A stretch of DNA of 64,000 nucleotides from Neocallimastix lanati (nom. inval.) (Eukaryota > Neocallimastigomycota > Neocallimastigomycetes > Neocallimastigales > Neocallimastigaceae), in NCBI GenBank assembly GCA_016946835.1, contig JACVTC010000049.1, forward strand, positions 347,501 to 411,500, in the 5' to 3' direction. How positions within the stretch are numbered: the first letter of the stretch is position 1; every line of letters begins with the position of its first letter. The notes under the pieces are model-generated. The model saw only the letters and a list, made by a program, of their open reading frames with translations, was not told the DNA's origin and searched no databases. Shown piece by piece: positions 14,181 to 25,801 of this stretch. Position numbers and translations under genes: made by a program.

Positions 14181-15726
14181 AAATAATAAAAATAAAATAA
14201 TGATTAAGCAGGAAATGAAAAATATTAAAAAGTGTTTAACGGATCAATAAACTTGATAAAATCAAAGCCATACCTACTAGTATGGTTTCTAAATTAAAAA
14301 AAAAAAAAATAGAAAATATATATATAAGTAAAAAAATAATATAAAATAAAATAAAATAAAATAAAAATAAAAATTAAAATTAAAATAATAAATATTTATC
14401 TGTTTTAGCTTGTTATGACTATTCATTAACTATTCCATTTTATTATATTTTATCTTGTTATCACTATTCATTAACTATTCCATTCCATTCTATTCTAATT
14501 TAGCTTGTCATCATCCTTTAATTTGTATTTATTTATTTATTTAATTTTTAAATTTTTATATTTTTAAATTTTTAAATTTTTAAATATTTTAATTAGTTTT
14601 AATCACTGTTTCTGACTTTATTTTTTATTTTTTTTTAATGTGCAATTTTTAATAGTATATCTTTTTTTTTGTCTCTTCTCTCCTCCCATAATTTTTATTT
14701 TAATTTTTATTATATTATATAGGATAATAATATAAAAAAGTTATTATTATTTATTATTATTTTTATATATATTTATTTATTTACATATTTATTTATTTTT
14801 ATATTTATTTATTTATTTACATATTTATTTATTTATTAATTAATATTTATTTATTTATTAATATTTATTAATATTTATTTATTAATATTTATTAATATTT
14901 ATTAATATTTATTTAATATGAATGTTTCATATATGAAAATAAAATTAAAAATTAATTAGAAAAATCTAATCTATAATATATTAGGATTATTCTCTAATAT
15001 ATTATAAATATCCAATATTTAATTAATTTGTATATACAAAAATTAATTTTTTATATTTTTTCATTATTAAAATAATTATTATTATTTATTAAAATAATTA
15101 TTATTATTATTATTATTTATTATTATTTATTTTATTATTATTATTATTATTATTCATTGAATAAATTAAAATCATTTAATTATCATTGTAATTAATAATT
15201 AATAATAGTATTAAATAATTATGGTTATTGTCATTCAAATCATTTGTAATACTTTATTGTTTCTGGAAAAGAGTATTCTCTTAATCATTTTATGTATACA
15301 TATTTTATGATATTTTAATTTTTTTTTTTTTATGGTTATGATTTTAAAACGTTTTTATTATTTTTCATACATATTCTATGATAGTAGATGAGGGAATCAA
15401 CCATTCCAGTATTTAACTGCAATGTCTTTTCTTTTCCTTTCTTTTTCTTTTCTTTTCTTTTCATTTTTCTTCAATTGAGATCATTGAATTTTCATCGGGA
15501 AAAGTTAAAAAAAAAAAAAAAATAAAAAAAGAAATATTTAAAATGTCCATCCATCCATGAAAAGAGATTCGTTAAAATATCCAAAAAAAAAAAAAAAAAA
15601 AAAGGCAATTTTATCAATTTTATACTTTATTATTTATTGTTTTCTTATTATTAATTTTTATTATTATTATTATTTTTTATTATTATTATTATTTATTATT
15701 ATTATTATTATTATTTTTTATTATTA

Positions 15727-15769
<43 letters not shown>

Positions 15770-17718
15770 ATTTTTTATTTTTAAAAATAAAAAAAAAGGT
15801 TACATTGAAATTTTAATTATTTTTTATTATTTTTTATTATTTTTAAATTTTTTATTTTTTAATACTATATTTTATTACTTTTAACATTTTTAAATAAAAT
15901 AAAAGTAAAATGAAGTTAGAATAAAATAGTTTAAAAAGAAATAATTAAAAAAAAAAATATTTTTTTTTTTTAGAAAAAAGTGATCCAAATACACTTTTTC
16001 TTGTTTTTTTTTTTTTTTCTGTTTTTTACATGCAATACATGATTTTCTTCTTTTTTATTTTTAAATATGACCAAAAAATTTTTTTTAATTTTTTTTTTTT
16101 ACTTTATTTGATTTTTTAATTAAAAAAATTTTTTTTTTTTAAATGTTTAAAATTTTAAACTTTTATCTTATGTCCTCTTTTTTTCTTTTAACTCTGACTA
16201 TTCCTTTACTATTTAATTATTTAATTATTATTATTACTAATAAATACTTCATTTTTTATTATTATTTATTACTAAATACTTCTTTTTTTATTATTATTTG
16301 ATTATTTCATTATTATTATTATTGTATTTACTCATCATAAATACTATGATAATAATAAAATAATTCTTTTTTAATTCCTTTTTACTTTATTTTATTTTTA
16401 TAGTAAATGCATATTTTTTTCCTTTTTTACCTATCCTATTCAATATGGAGAGAATGAATCCTTCATAATTTTATAGTAATGGAATAATAATAGTAATAAT
16501 AGTAATAATAGTAATAATAATAATAAATAATAATTAATAATAAATAATAATAATTAATAATAATTAATACTCAATAGATAAAAGAATAATAAATCATAAT
16601 TCATCAACAGTTGATATTCAATCTTCTATTCTTTCCTAATATTTTTACACTCATTACTATTTATAATTTGTTTTTGATTATTTACTCTTCATTAATTATT
16701 AATTAAAAATGATCCATGATTAATAATTATGAATTATTTAAAAAAAAAACAAATTCCTTATTTTGAATTAGGTTTCTATAAATGTTAATATCTTATTATT
16801 TATTCAAACATTTATCTATATTACATTCAAATACATTCAAATACATTCAAATATATTTACTATTTATTACATTCAAATATATTAAAATATATTTACTATT
16901 TATTATATTCCAATATAATTAATTATTTATTATATATTCAAATATATTCAAATAGATTAACAATTCAAATTTAATTGAATTGAATTGAATTTAATTTAAA
17001 AAAAGAGAAAAATGTCCATAAATAAATATTAGATAAACTAATTTAATCTTTTTTTTTTTAATTAAAATTTAATTATTGATTTTTATATTTATATACTAAA
17101 TAACAAGGGAATAATAAATCATTTAAATGAATAATAAATAATTATTAAATATTAAATAATAAAAAAGAGTATTTATTATTATTAAATAATAATAAAAGAG
17201 TATTTATTATTATTAAATAATAATAAAAGAGTATTTATTAATAAATAGTATTTATTATTATTAAATATTTAATAAATAATAGCTTAATTTATCATTCATA
17301 TATTATCATTAGACTCCATAAAATTATAAAATGGATAATTCAGTTTATTTATTTCTATTTATTCATTTATTTCTATTTTGATTTATTTATTTCAATATCT
17401 CTATTCATTTATTTTCCTTTAATTATTCATTCATCAATTCTCTTTTCATTCTTCATGATTTATAATTTATCTATTTAACTATTTATTTATTCATTTAATT
17501 TCTATCTATTCATTTTATTCTTTTGTTTTTTAATTATTTATTTTAATTTGAAATGGTGGCATCCATTCAATATATATTTTACATATATTATCTATATAAT
17601 ATTTATTTATTCACACCTATATTAAACTAGATATATTATATATGAAATAATATATTCCAATAGTTTCAACATCATAGCCATTTACAGTAGTTAAATCCAT
17701 TCAAACTGTATATTATTA

Positions 17719-17790
<72 letters not shown>

Positions 17791-19997
17791 GATGGAACTC
17801 TATAATTTATATCATTTATACACTATATAAAATTTGTCCAATACATTCCAATTAAATCATTACCATAGATTCAAATCAACTATAATATATTATAATTAAT
17901 TACAGAGTTTTTATTTTATTTTATTTTATTATTTGAATTTTTAAAATTTCTGATATTGAATAATTTTAATTATTATATATTACAATATATTGCTAATATA
18001 TGGTAGTAATTTTACTTAACTTTAGACAGATGTGATAATTTTTATTATTATTATTATTATTTGAATCTTTTCAAATTTTTTTTTTTTAAAAAAAAGTTGA
18101 TGAGTTTAAATTAAAATTTTATTATTTATATTAAAGTTTTAGTATTCGTCAATTTAAATTAATATATGCAAAGTATATTTATGAATATAAAAATTAATTA
18201 AACCTTTTATTACTGTACATTCTAATATATGTAAACATTTAATTTAGATAGTTTAGAATGTATTATTTAATTTTTTAATTCTATTCTACTCTATGTAAAT
18301 ATTTATCATCTCATATATTGGAATAGATTTGTATTATATACCAATAAATACTTTAAAAGAGAAATAAATGAATTATTTATCTATATATTACATATAAATT
18401 GATTACATTGTAATTTATGATACACTATATATTGATTTTAATATAAATTTTTTTTTAAAATTAATTATAATAAATATATATTTATGTATTATTTATTTCA
18501 TTCTATAATATATATTATACATATATTATAGTATAATCAATAGTTGCATATATTTCAATTAGTGACATTTAAATAATAAAATTTAAAGCTTTTGGCTGTA
18601 TAAAAGAAATATCCTATATAATATATAAATGAATAAATGTAATAATACATAGATAAATAAATGATGAGCCAAAACTAATTTTATATAAATGAATAAATAA
18701 ATAATTATTAAATAAATAATCATATAAAAAAAAATCTCTTTTAAATGATAGTAAATAAAGTTTTATATTAAATTTGAAAAATAAAAAATAAAAAAAATAA
18801 AAATTATATTAAATGAAATAAATTTTTAATAAAATATTCAAATAATCAATTATTTATTTATTTATTTATTAATATTAATATTTATTTATTAACATTATTA
18901 ATATTACTATTGATATTTATTAATATTTATTTATTTAATTATTATTTATTTATTTATTTATTTTATTTCTTAAAATTTATGAATAGTAAAAAATAATAAT
19001 GTCTATTTATTATTATTTTATTATATTTATTATATATAAAAAAAAAATGATATAAATAGTTGGAAATTTTTTTAATTTTTTTTATATCTTTTTATCTTTT
19101 CATTTTATTTAAAAAGATTAAAAAAAAAAACAAAAAACAAAAAAATAACCAAAAAAAAAAATAACCAAAAATAAAAAATAAAAATAAAATATATAAAGAA
19201 CACTTCAAAGTAAAAAAAAAAAAAAAAAAGAAAATAAATAAAAATAAATTATTATAAGAAATAATTATAATAATAAAAATAAAGAAAAATATATATAAAA
19301 AAAAACATACACTAATAGTATAAGCTAATTCCGTTGAAAGGAAGAAAAAAAAAAAAAGCTTTAAAAAAAACACCAAAAGTTTAAAAAAAAAAATTTTTTT
19401 TTTTAAAAAATAAAAGTTTAATTTATTGAACAATTATTGAATTTAAAAAAAAAAAAAATTTGCAAAAAATAAAAAAGAAAAAAATAAATATTTAAATAAT
19501 AATAGCATTTAAAAATAAAAATAAAAATTCATTATATGAAAATAATATATATTCAAAAGAATAATATATCAATAAAAAATTTCAAAAAAACTATAGCGCA
19601 TTAAAAATAAAAAAAACAAACTATTTTTTTTTTTTAAAAAGCATAAACCTTTTTTTTAAATGAGTATAACTTTATAGACTTTTTTTATTGTACAATTTTA
19701 AAAAAAAAATTAAAAAGCAAAAAAAAAAAAAAAAATAAAATAAAAGCAAGAATTTTTTTATGTTAGTAATTTTTTAATAGAATTAATTATATTTTTTTTT
19801 TCATTATCAAATAGACTATATTTTTTAAAAGTAGAAAAAAAATTAATATTTTTAAAAAAGTAAAAACAAAGCGATTTAATTAAAACAAAAAACAAAAATA
19901 GTAGTAAAAATAAAAAGTAATAAAATACTATCAAACAATCAAAATAACTATAATAACATTTCTCAGTATTAAAATAATAAATTATTAGTAATCAAAA
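14181..19997. other. Long gene-free AT-rich DNA
   Basis: AT repeats dominate: a TTTATT-rich part at 14750-14930, a small remnant of the array A unit at 17160-17255 (three AAAAGAGTATTTATT copies), a pure ATT run at about 17711-17789, and TTAATATTTATT repeats near 18850-18960. Mixed patches (15380-15500, 17560-17720, 17790-17900) do not open into frames. I-, L- and F-rich frames at 15557-15784 and 19092-19433 are translated microsatellite or poly(A). Confidence 0.55.
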
Positions 19998-20243
19998 ATG
20001 AAGTCCGTCAATTTTAATGAAAATATTGAAATTCTTTACACTCACCCAAACGAATCCTATGACAGAAAATGCGTTCCAATTGTTAAGGTAAATTTCAAGA
20101 TTGCTACTGAAATTATGCAGTATCGTTTAGATATGAAGAGAGAATATGCTAAGCTTTACGCTGCTGCTGCTGCAAACGCTACCACTTCAAATTCAACTAC
20201 TAATGATACCAATAGACTTCATAATTATCCAATCCTTGCTTAA
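19998..20243 (+). CDS. Small protein with an RVxF-like motif and YTHP...YDR signature (81 aa)
   Basis: A compact single-exon frame whose base use stands out sharply from its surroundings. The N-terminus reads KSVNF (residues 2-6), which fits the [RK]-x-V-x-F docking motif for protein phosphatase 1. It is followed by alternating hydrophobic residues (IEILYTH) and ESYDR at about residues 19-23. Residues 30-55 are helical and charged (EIMQYRLDMKREYAKLY), then there is an Ala run and a Ser/Thr/Asn tail. From memory, small fungal proteins with this V-x-F then Y-T-H/Y then Y-D-R order exist, but I cannot name a family. The start is the first ATG after an A-rich leader and no better upstream start exists. 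A PP1-interacting role is inference. An 81-aa stand-alone length is unusual but plausible. Confidence 0.7.
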   Translation: MKSVNFNENIEILYTHPNESYDRKCVPIVKVNFKIATEIMQYRLDMKREYAKLYAAAAANATTSNSTTNDTNRLHNYPILA

Positions 20244-21294
20244 ATAATATATATTTACACTTTTTTTTTTCTTTTCTTAATCCAATCCAAAATATTTTAA
20301 TATAATATAAAATGATGTAAAATATTTGAAAAAGAAAAGAAAAACTACAAAAAAAAATTTTTTTTAAGCAATTGAAAATTATTAAAAAAGAATATAATTT
20401 TTATTTAATTCAAAAGAAAATCATATTCTTTATAATAATTTATTAATTTTTTATTGAATAAAAATTCTATTAACTGACTGGTAAATATAGTTTCTGTATA
20501 AAGTTTTTTATTTGTTTTTTAATATTTAAAGAAATTGATTACAGAAAGTGAAAAGTCAATGAATGGATTTTTATGAAAAAAATATTTTTAAAACACACAT
20601 ATATAAAACAAACAAAAAAAAACTATCATATATAATTAAAAGAGTCATAATTAATTTAATTTATTGTTTATAATATTAATAATTTTTAATAATAGTATTA
20701 ATAAAAAAAAAGTGAAAAATCAAATAATTACTTAAGCAAAGGAAAGTAATTTAATGGATTTGTTTCATTATAATGTATATTAATACATTATACTAATAAT
20801 TACAATAAAACTAAAAAAAAATTAAAAAAAAAAAGTACAAAGATATATAGTTGAAGCAAAATGGATATGAAACTGTTGATGCTTTTAAAACTTTTAATTT
20901 TTATGTATTTAAATAGAAATGTTTTAAGACGTTTTATTTAAATATTTAAAAATAGTTAAAATTCTAGTGGATATATCAAATAGAACAATTGTTATGTAAA
21001 AAGAAAAAATTTTAATATATGTTTGAAATGAAAAAATACTCTAGTGAGACTTCCTGTTATTACTATTCTATATCAAGTATTAAGAAGAGAAGGTGCTTTC
21101 CCTTATAATTTGATTCAATAGCAAAAAAAAAATAATAGAAAAGAATCTTTTGAAGTAATAAGATCTATGAAATTATCATGTGATTGAATTGATTTCTTTT
21201 GAAGAAGAAAAATACTTTTTTTTTTTTTTTTGGAAAGAATGAAAAGTAATAATATAAAAAAATTGTATTTTTTTTAGTGAAGGTCCTTTTTTTC

Positions 21295-21325
<31 letters not shown>

Positions 21326-22300
21326 TTAACTATAAAAAAGAATTTATTATATAGTTTTTTAAAAAATATTTTCATATTCTAATTTAAAAAATAATATATT
21401 ATTTTCATAACAAATAAAGTACTACATTTTTTTTATATATATAAAAAAAGAAAACAGCAAAACCAAAAAAAAAAGTAGAAAACATAAAAAGAATTAAAAA
21501 AAAATCGAAAAATATGTTAAAAAAAGAAAAAAAAAAAAAAAACTTAAACGAAAGATCAAATTTGTATATATATTTTTTTTTATTTTAAAAAAAAAAAAGA
21601 ACATTTTTTTTTTTTATGATTTTATTTTAAATAATTAATTTAAAATATAAATGTAATGAAAAAAAAAAAGTTTTTTTTTTATTTCCATTATTAGAATTTT
21701 TATATAAAAAATTTATATATAAAAAAATATATATTAAATCCATACCCAAATTTTCGTCAATTTTATTATAAAAAAAAAATAAATAAAGAAAATATTATTT
21801 TTATTTATTTATTTATTTATTTTTTAATAATATGGAAAGAAAATTTTCAAATTTAATAATAAAAAAATTTGTAGTTTTTTTTTTTTTTTTTAAAAAAAAA
21901 AGAAAGAAAGAAAAGTAATAATTTTTAATAAAAAAACAAAAAAACAAAAAACAAAAATGCTTTAAAAACAAAGTTATATTTCTTTTGAATCACTTTTTAT
22001 TTATTATTATTTATTTTTTTTTTTTTTAAAAAAAAAAAAAGAAAACCCCATTATTTTTTATTTTTATTTTATTTAATTTTTTTTTTTTTTAAATAATTAT
22101 CTTTTACCTTGAGTGTGTTAAGTCAATTTATTTTATAATAATTTATAATAATGCTTTTATCTTTATTTTAATTTAATATAAAGGAAAACCATTCAATTAT
22201 TATTATTATTTTTATTATTTTTATTTCATTTAATATATAATTGAAATAGGAAGCAACAATAATAATAATATTGAATTGACATATTTTTTTTTTTTAACTT
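20244..22300. other. Gene-free AT-rich DNA
   Basis: Downstream of the small gene there are A/T runs and some mixed patches (20480-20590, 20840-21250). I found no frame, RNA or repeat family that I can support. Confidence 0.5.
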
Positions 22301-22304
22301 TTAT

Positions 22305-22367
22305 AGCAACGAACCCCTCTCCCATTTCTCTCCTTTCCCCTTTATTATAAAGAAAAGAAAAAAGAAA

Positions 22368-22409
<42 letters not shown>

Positions 22410-22445
22410 GAAAAGGAAGAAAAGAAGAAAAGAAGAAAAAGTAAT
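22305..22445. repeat. Pyrimidine tract facing a purine tract
   Basis: A CCCCTCTCCC-TTTCTCTCC pyrimidine block at about 22313-22345 is followed by about 100 bases of almost pure A/G (AAAGAAAAG, GAAAAGGAAGAAAAG). A second pure purine block lies at 23160-23270. Confidence 0.7.
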
Positions 22446-22646
22446 AATAATAATAAAAATTGTTTATTATATAATTTAATATTATTATATTATTATAAAA
22501 AAAAAAATTATTTATTTATTTATTTAACCATTTTATTTCCCCTTTATAATTTTTCCCTATTCAAATTGAAATGGTTTAATTTTTATTAGTTCCCTTATTC
22601 CTTTTTTTTTTGTTTTATTTTTATTTTTTTTTTTTAATTTCATTTG

Positions 22647-22681
<35 letters not shown>

Positions 22682-23159
22682 ATCATAAATTTAAAATCAA
22701 TAGTTTTATAGACAAGGTTAAAATTATTTGATAAATTATAAATCAAAAATCTTGTATAATTTTATTATTAACTCGTTCATCATGCTTCTAACTGGAGCAA
22801 CCTCCTTAGGACAAACATCAACCTTTTTTTTACCTATTATATATACGATAACAATAATATACAAAATGACATGGTAGTTCTTAATAAAATTAAATACTAT
22901 ACACTTTACACTATGATTTTAAAAAAAAAAAAAATAAAAATAAAAAATTCTTATATATATATATTTATCTGGATCAATAATTAAAAAAAAAAAAAAAAAA
23001 AATGGATTTTTTTTTTTTTTTTTTTTTTTTAATAAATTTATATATTTAAAGAATTGTTTTAAATAATAATAATTATAATTATAATAATAATAATATTACA
23101 ATAATAGTTAACAATTGATGATTGAAATTGATTTATTTAAAGATATAATATGGTTATAC
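22446..23159. other. Gene-free AT-rich DNA
   Basis: ATT and A/T runs with one mixed patch at 22755-22830. No gene is recognised. Confidence 0.5.
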
Positions 23160-23166
23160 AAAAAAA

Positions 23167-23198
<32 letters not shown>

Positions 23199-23270
23199 AA
23201 AAAGGAGAAGGAAAAGGAAAAGAAGAAGAAAAAGAAGAAAGGATGAAAGAAAGGAAGAAGGAATAAAAAT
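23160..23270 (+). repeat. Polypurine tract
   Basis: About 110 bases consist almost only of A and G: an A run, then GGAGAAGGAAAAGG, AAGAAGAAAG and AAAGGAAGAAGG steps. Such strand asymmetry can form triplex DNA; that role is inference. Confidence 0.75.
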
Positions 23271-23326
23271 TAAAATAATAATTCAAATTATAAATAAATA
23301 AATAAATAATTCTTGTATTGTAGGTC

Positions 23327-23362
<36 letters not shown>

Positions 23363-23679
23363 AAATGTAAAAAAAAAAATAATTGATATATAAATTCATT
23401 ATCAATAATAAATAAATATATATTAGTTAATAAAAAAAAAGAATAATTTTTTTTTTTTGTTTTTTGTGTTTTTATTGATAATACATAGATATATATCTAT
23501 ATCTATCTATCTAATATATCCATATATATATATATTTTTTTTTGTTTGTTTTTTATTTCTTATTTATTTTTATTTTTTTATTTTTTTATTTTTTTTATTT
23601 TTTTTATTTTTTTTATTTTTTATTTTATTTATTAATGATACGAGGTTGCCTGTTTTTTTGTTCATTTTTTTTTTTTTTT

Positions 23680-23739
23680 ATTAAAATTAAAAAGGATTCA
23701 TGTCTTTTATATAGGAATAAATAAAAATAAAGATTAAAG
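23680..23739 (+). mobile_element. Fragment matching the 3' tail of the LINE at 34.3-38.5 kb
   Basis: This 60-bp stretch aligns with the LINE 3' untranslated tail at 38423-38479 at roughly 85% by eye. Both begin ATTAAAATTAAAA after a long T run, share an ATTCAT...TTTAT middle, and end GAATAAATAA...ATAAAGATTAAAG. The sequence downstream differs (CGTCAAACGTCGAGAGG here, a CGCAATAATTGCG hairpin in the LINE). It is either a 5'-truncated copy of a related LINE or a shared 3'-end signal. Confidence 0.45.
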
Positions 23740-24290
23740 CGTCAAACGTCGAGAGGATAAGAGGGCAAAGGCATTGGATTTTTTTTTTCACCATCCTATT
23801 AAAAAAATAAATTCGGTGGATTGGCACGAATGACTAATTACTTACTTTGAAAATGATTTCATACTCACCATGAATGGAGGACAGAATGGATTATCATCGA
23901 TTGAATGGGGGAAAGAAAAGAAAAAAAAAAAAAAAAAAGAGTTAGTAGTTAGAAAACTTAATGGATTCTAACGGCTTCTACCTTTTATCGTCATTATTAT
24001 TTTATATATATATTTATATATATATATATTTCTATTTATTTTCATTTCATGTATTTTATTTTGTATTTTTTTTTCATTTAAATCATGTAATTTTATTATT
24101 ATTATTATTATAAATTAAATATAAAGTTATTTTTCAAAGTCTAAAATTAAAAAAAAAAAAAAAAAGAATAAACAAATTTAATTTTTATTATTAAAAGTAA
24201 AAGTAAAATAATTTGTTAATTACTTAAAATAATTAGTAATTAACTTTTTTTTTTTTTTAAAAAAAAAGAATAAAAAAAAAAGAAAAAAAA
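23740..24290. other. Mixed-composition stretch, unassigned
   Basis: From 23740 to 23990 the sequence has more G and C than its surroundings (CGTCGAGAGGATAAGAGGGCAAAGG near the start) but no reading frame longer than a few tens of codons. It may be a relic of the element suggested at 23680-23739. The rest is A/T runs. Confidence 0.4.
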
Positions 24291-24291
24291 A

Positions 24292-24892
24292 ATTATATCT
24301 CAAATTGCTATTCTACCTATTTATAAAAAAAAATAAAAAATTATCTCTCAAATTACTATTCTACCTATTTATAAAAAAAAAAAATTATCTCTCATATTAC
24401 TAGTATTTTTTTTAACTAGGTATTTTACTATTCTACCTATTTATATATAAAAAAAAATTATCTCTCAAATTATTATTCTACCTATTTATAAAAAAAAAAA
24501 AATTATCTCTCATATTACTAGTATTTTTTTTAACTAGGTATTTTACTATTCTACCTATTTATATATAAAAAAAATTATCTCTCATATTACTAGTATTTTT
24601 TTTATTAGGTATTTTACTATTCTACCTATTTATAAAAAAAAAAAAAAAAAATTATCTCTCAAATTACTATTCTACCTATTTATAAAAAAAAATAAAAAAT
24701 TATCTCTCAAATTACTATTCTACCTATTTATAAAAAAAATAAAAAATTATCTCTCAAATTACTATTCTACCTATATATATATATAAAAAAAAAAAAAGGA
24801 TAAAAAAAATTATCTCTCATATTACTAGTATTTTTTTTACTAGGTATTTTACTATTCTACCTATTTATATATATATATATATATAAAAAAAA
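24292..24892. repeat. Minisatellite, about ten units of two sizes
   Basis: Each unit contains ATTATCTCTCA(A/T)ATTACTA and CTATTCTACCTATTTATA followed by an A run. Short units are about 47 bp; long units (about 72 bp) carry an extra TAGTATTTTTTTTAACTAGG-type insert. Long and short units are interspersed, which points to block-wise rearrangement. The array stops about 60 bp before the LTR retrotransposon. Confidence 0.9.
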
Positions 24893-24953
24893 AAAAAAAA
24901 AAAAAAAAGAAAATTGGGAGTTTATATACTTATTCCTTGGTTTCTCCTTAAAA

Positions 24954-25357
24954 TGGTCCATTACATCGAACTCCTAATTTATTTAAGGTAAATATTCTAA
25001 TATTCCAAATAATACACAATAATTTATTATTATTAAAATATTTAATTTCTTTCTCAATTATTATTTTATTTAATTATCTCTTTATTTATTATAAAATTTT
25101 AAATCTTAATTTCTCTTGATCTCAATTTCCCCAAATTGAGATCTCACTAAATCTCGAAATTATTTTTTTTATTTTTTATTTTTTAGTTAAACTATTTAAC
25201 CTCTATTTTTAAATTAAATTATTTCTAATTTCTATATATTTTAAAAATTTAATACATTAAATTTTTGTACAACTTTACACTATATTTATAATTATTAATA
25301 TTTATTTTCCACTCTAAGGCTATATTAATTTTATGGATTTCAATCGGTCTTGTACCA
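24954..25357 (-). repeat. 3' LTR of the Gypsy element
   Basis: 404 bp, matching 31298-31701 without a difference that I could find. It has TGGT/ACCA termini and an internal inverted repeat at 25118-25143 with 11-bp arms (GATCTCAATTT and its complement) around a CCCC loop. Confidence 0.93.
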
Positions 25358-25801
25358 AGATCCCCCGTCGCCAGATCAGACTTCGTCCCTTGAAGTCTCC
25401 ATGGTAAAGAATGGAATGACATTTTTCTTATGTACATTCCTATCCATAACTTCACCAGTCTGAGGATCGCATAAGGTTACGGTATTGAATTCCGATTTAA
25501 CTACCTTTAAAGGTCCTAAGAAGTAAGGATCTAGTTTTCGTCTATTTTAGTAACGTACTAGAACTAAGTCTCCACTTTTATAAGTATTTTGCATTCTTTT
25601 TATTTGCTTACGCCTATCTCTCCACAACAGATTGGCGTTCTCAATATTATCTATCGCTTCATTTATCCACTTCCTATGAATAAGGAATTTTCTTAGAATA
25701 TATTCTTCTCGAGTCTCATTCGGTTCTTGCCTGTCGAGATTAACCAGTAGTTCGAAGGGTTGTTTATCCCTTCTTCCATACAGAAGTTCGAAACTTGAAA
25801 A
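25358..25801 (-). mobile_element. 3' part of the Gypsy pol region and polypurine tract
   Basis: This lies between the recognisable integrase core and the 3' LTR, and its base composition is that of the element. It corresponds to where Gypsy integrases keep their C-terminal part. The polypurine tract is at its LTR-proximal end. Confidence 0.7.

Noticed and set aside
15557-15784. Leu/Ile/Tyr-rich frame
   Set aside because: Translated ATT microsatellite after an A run.
19092-19433. 113-codon Phe-rich minus-strand frame
   Set aside because: Made by A runs on the plus strand; no complexity outside homopolymers.
24949-24953. TAAAA/TAAAT as target-site duplication of the Gypsy element
   Set aside because: Not identical, and such short A/T words are expected by chance in this DNA.
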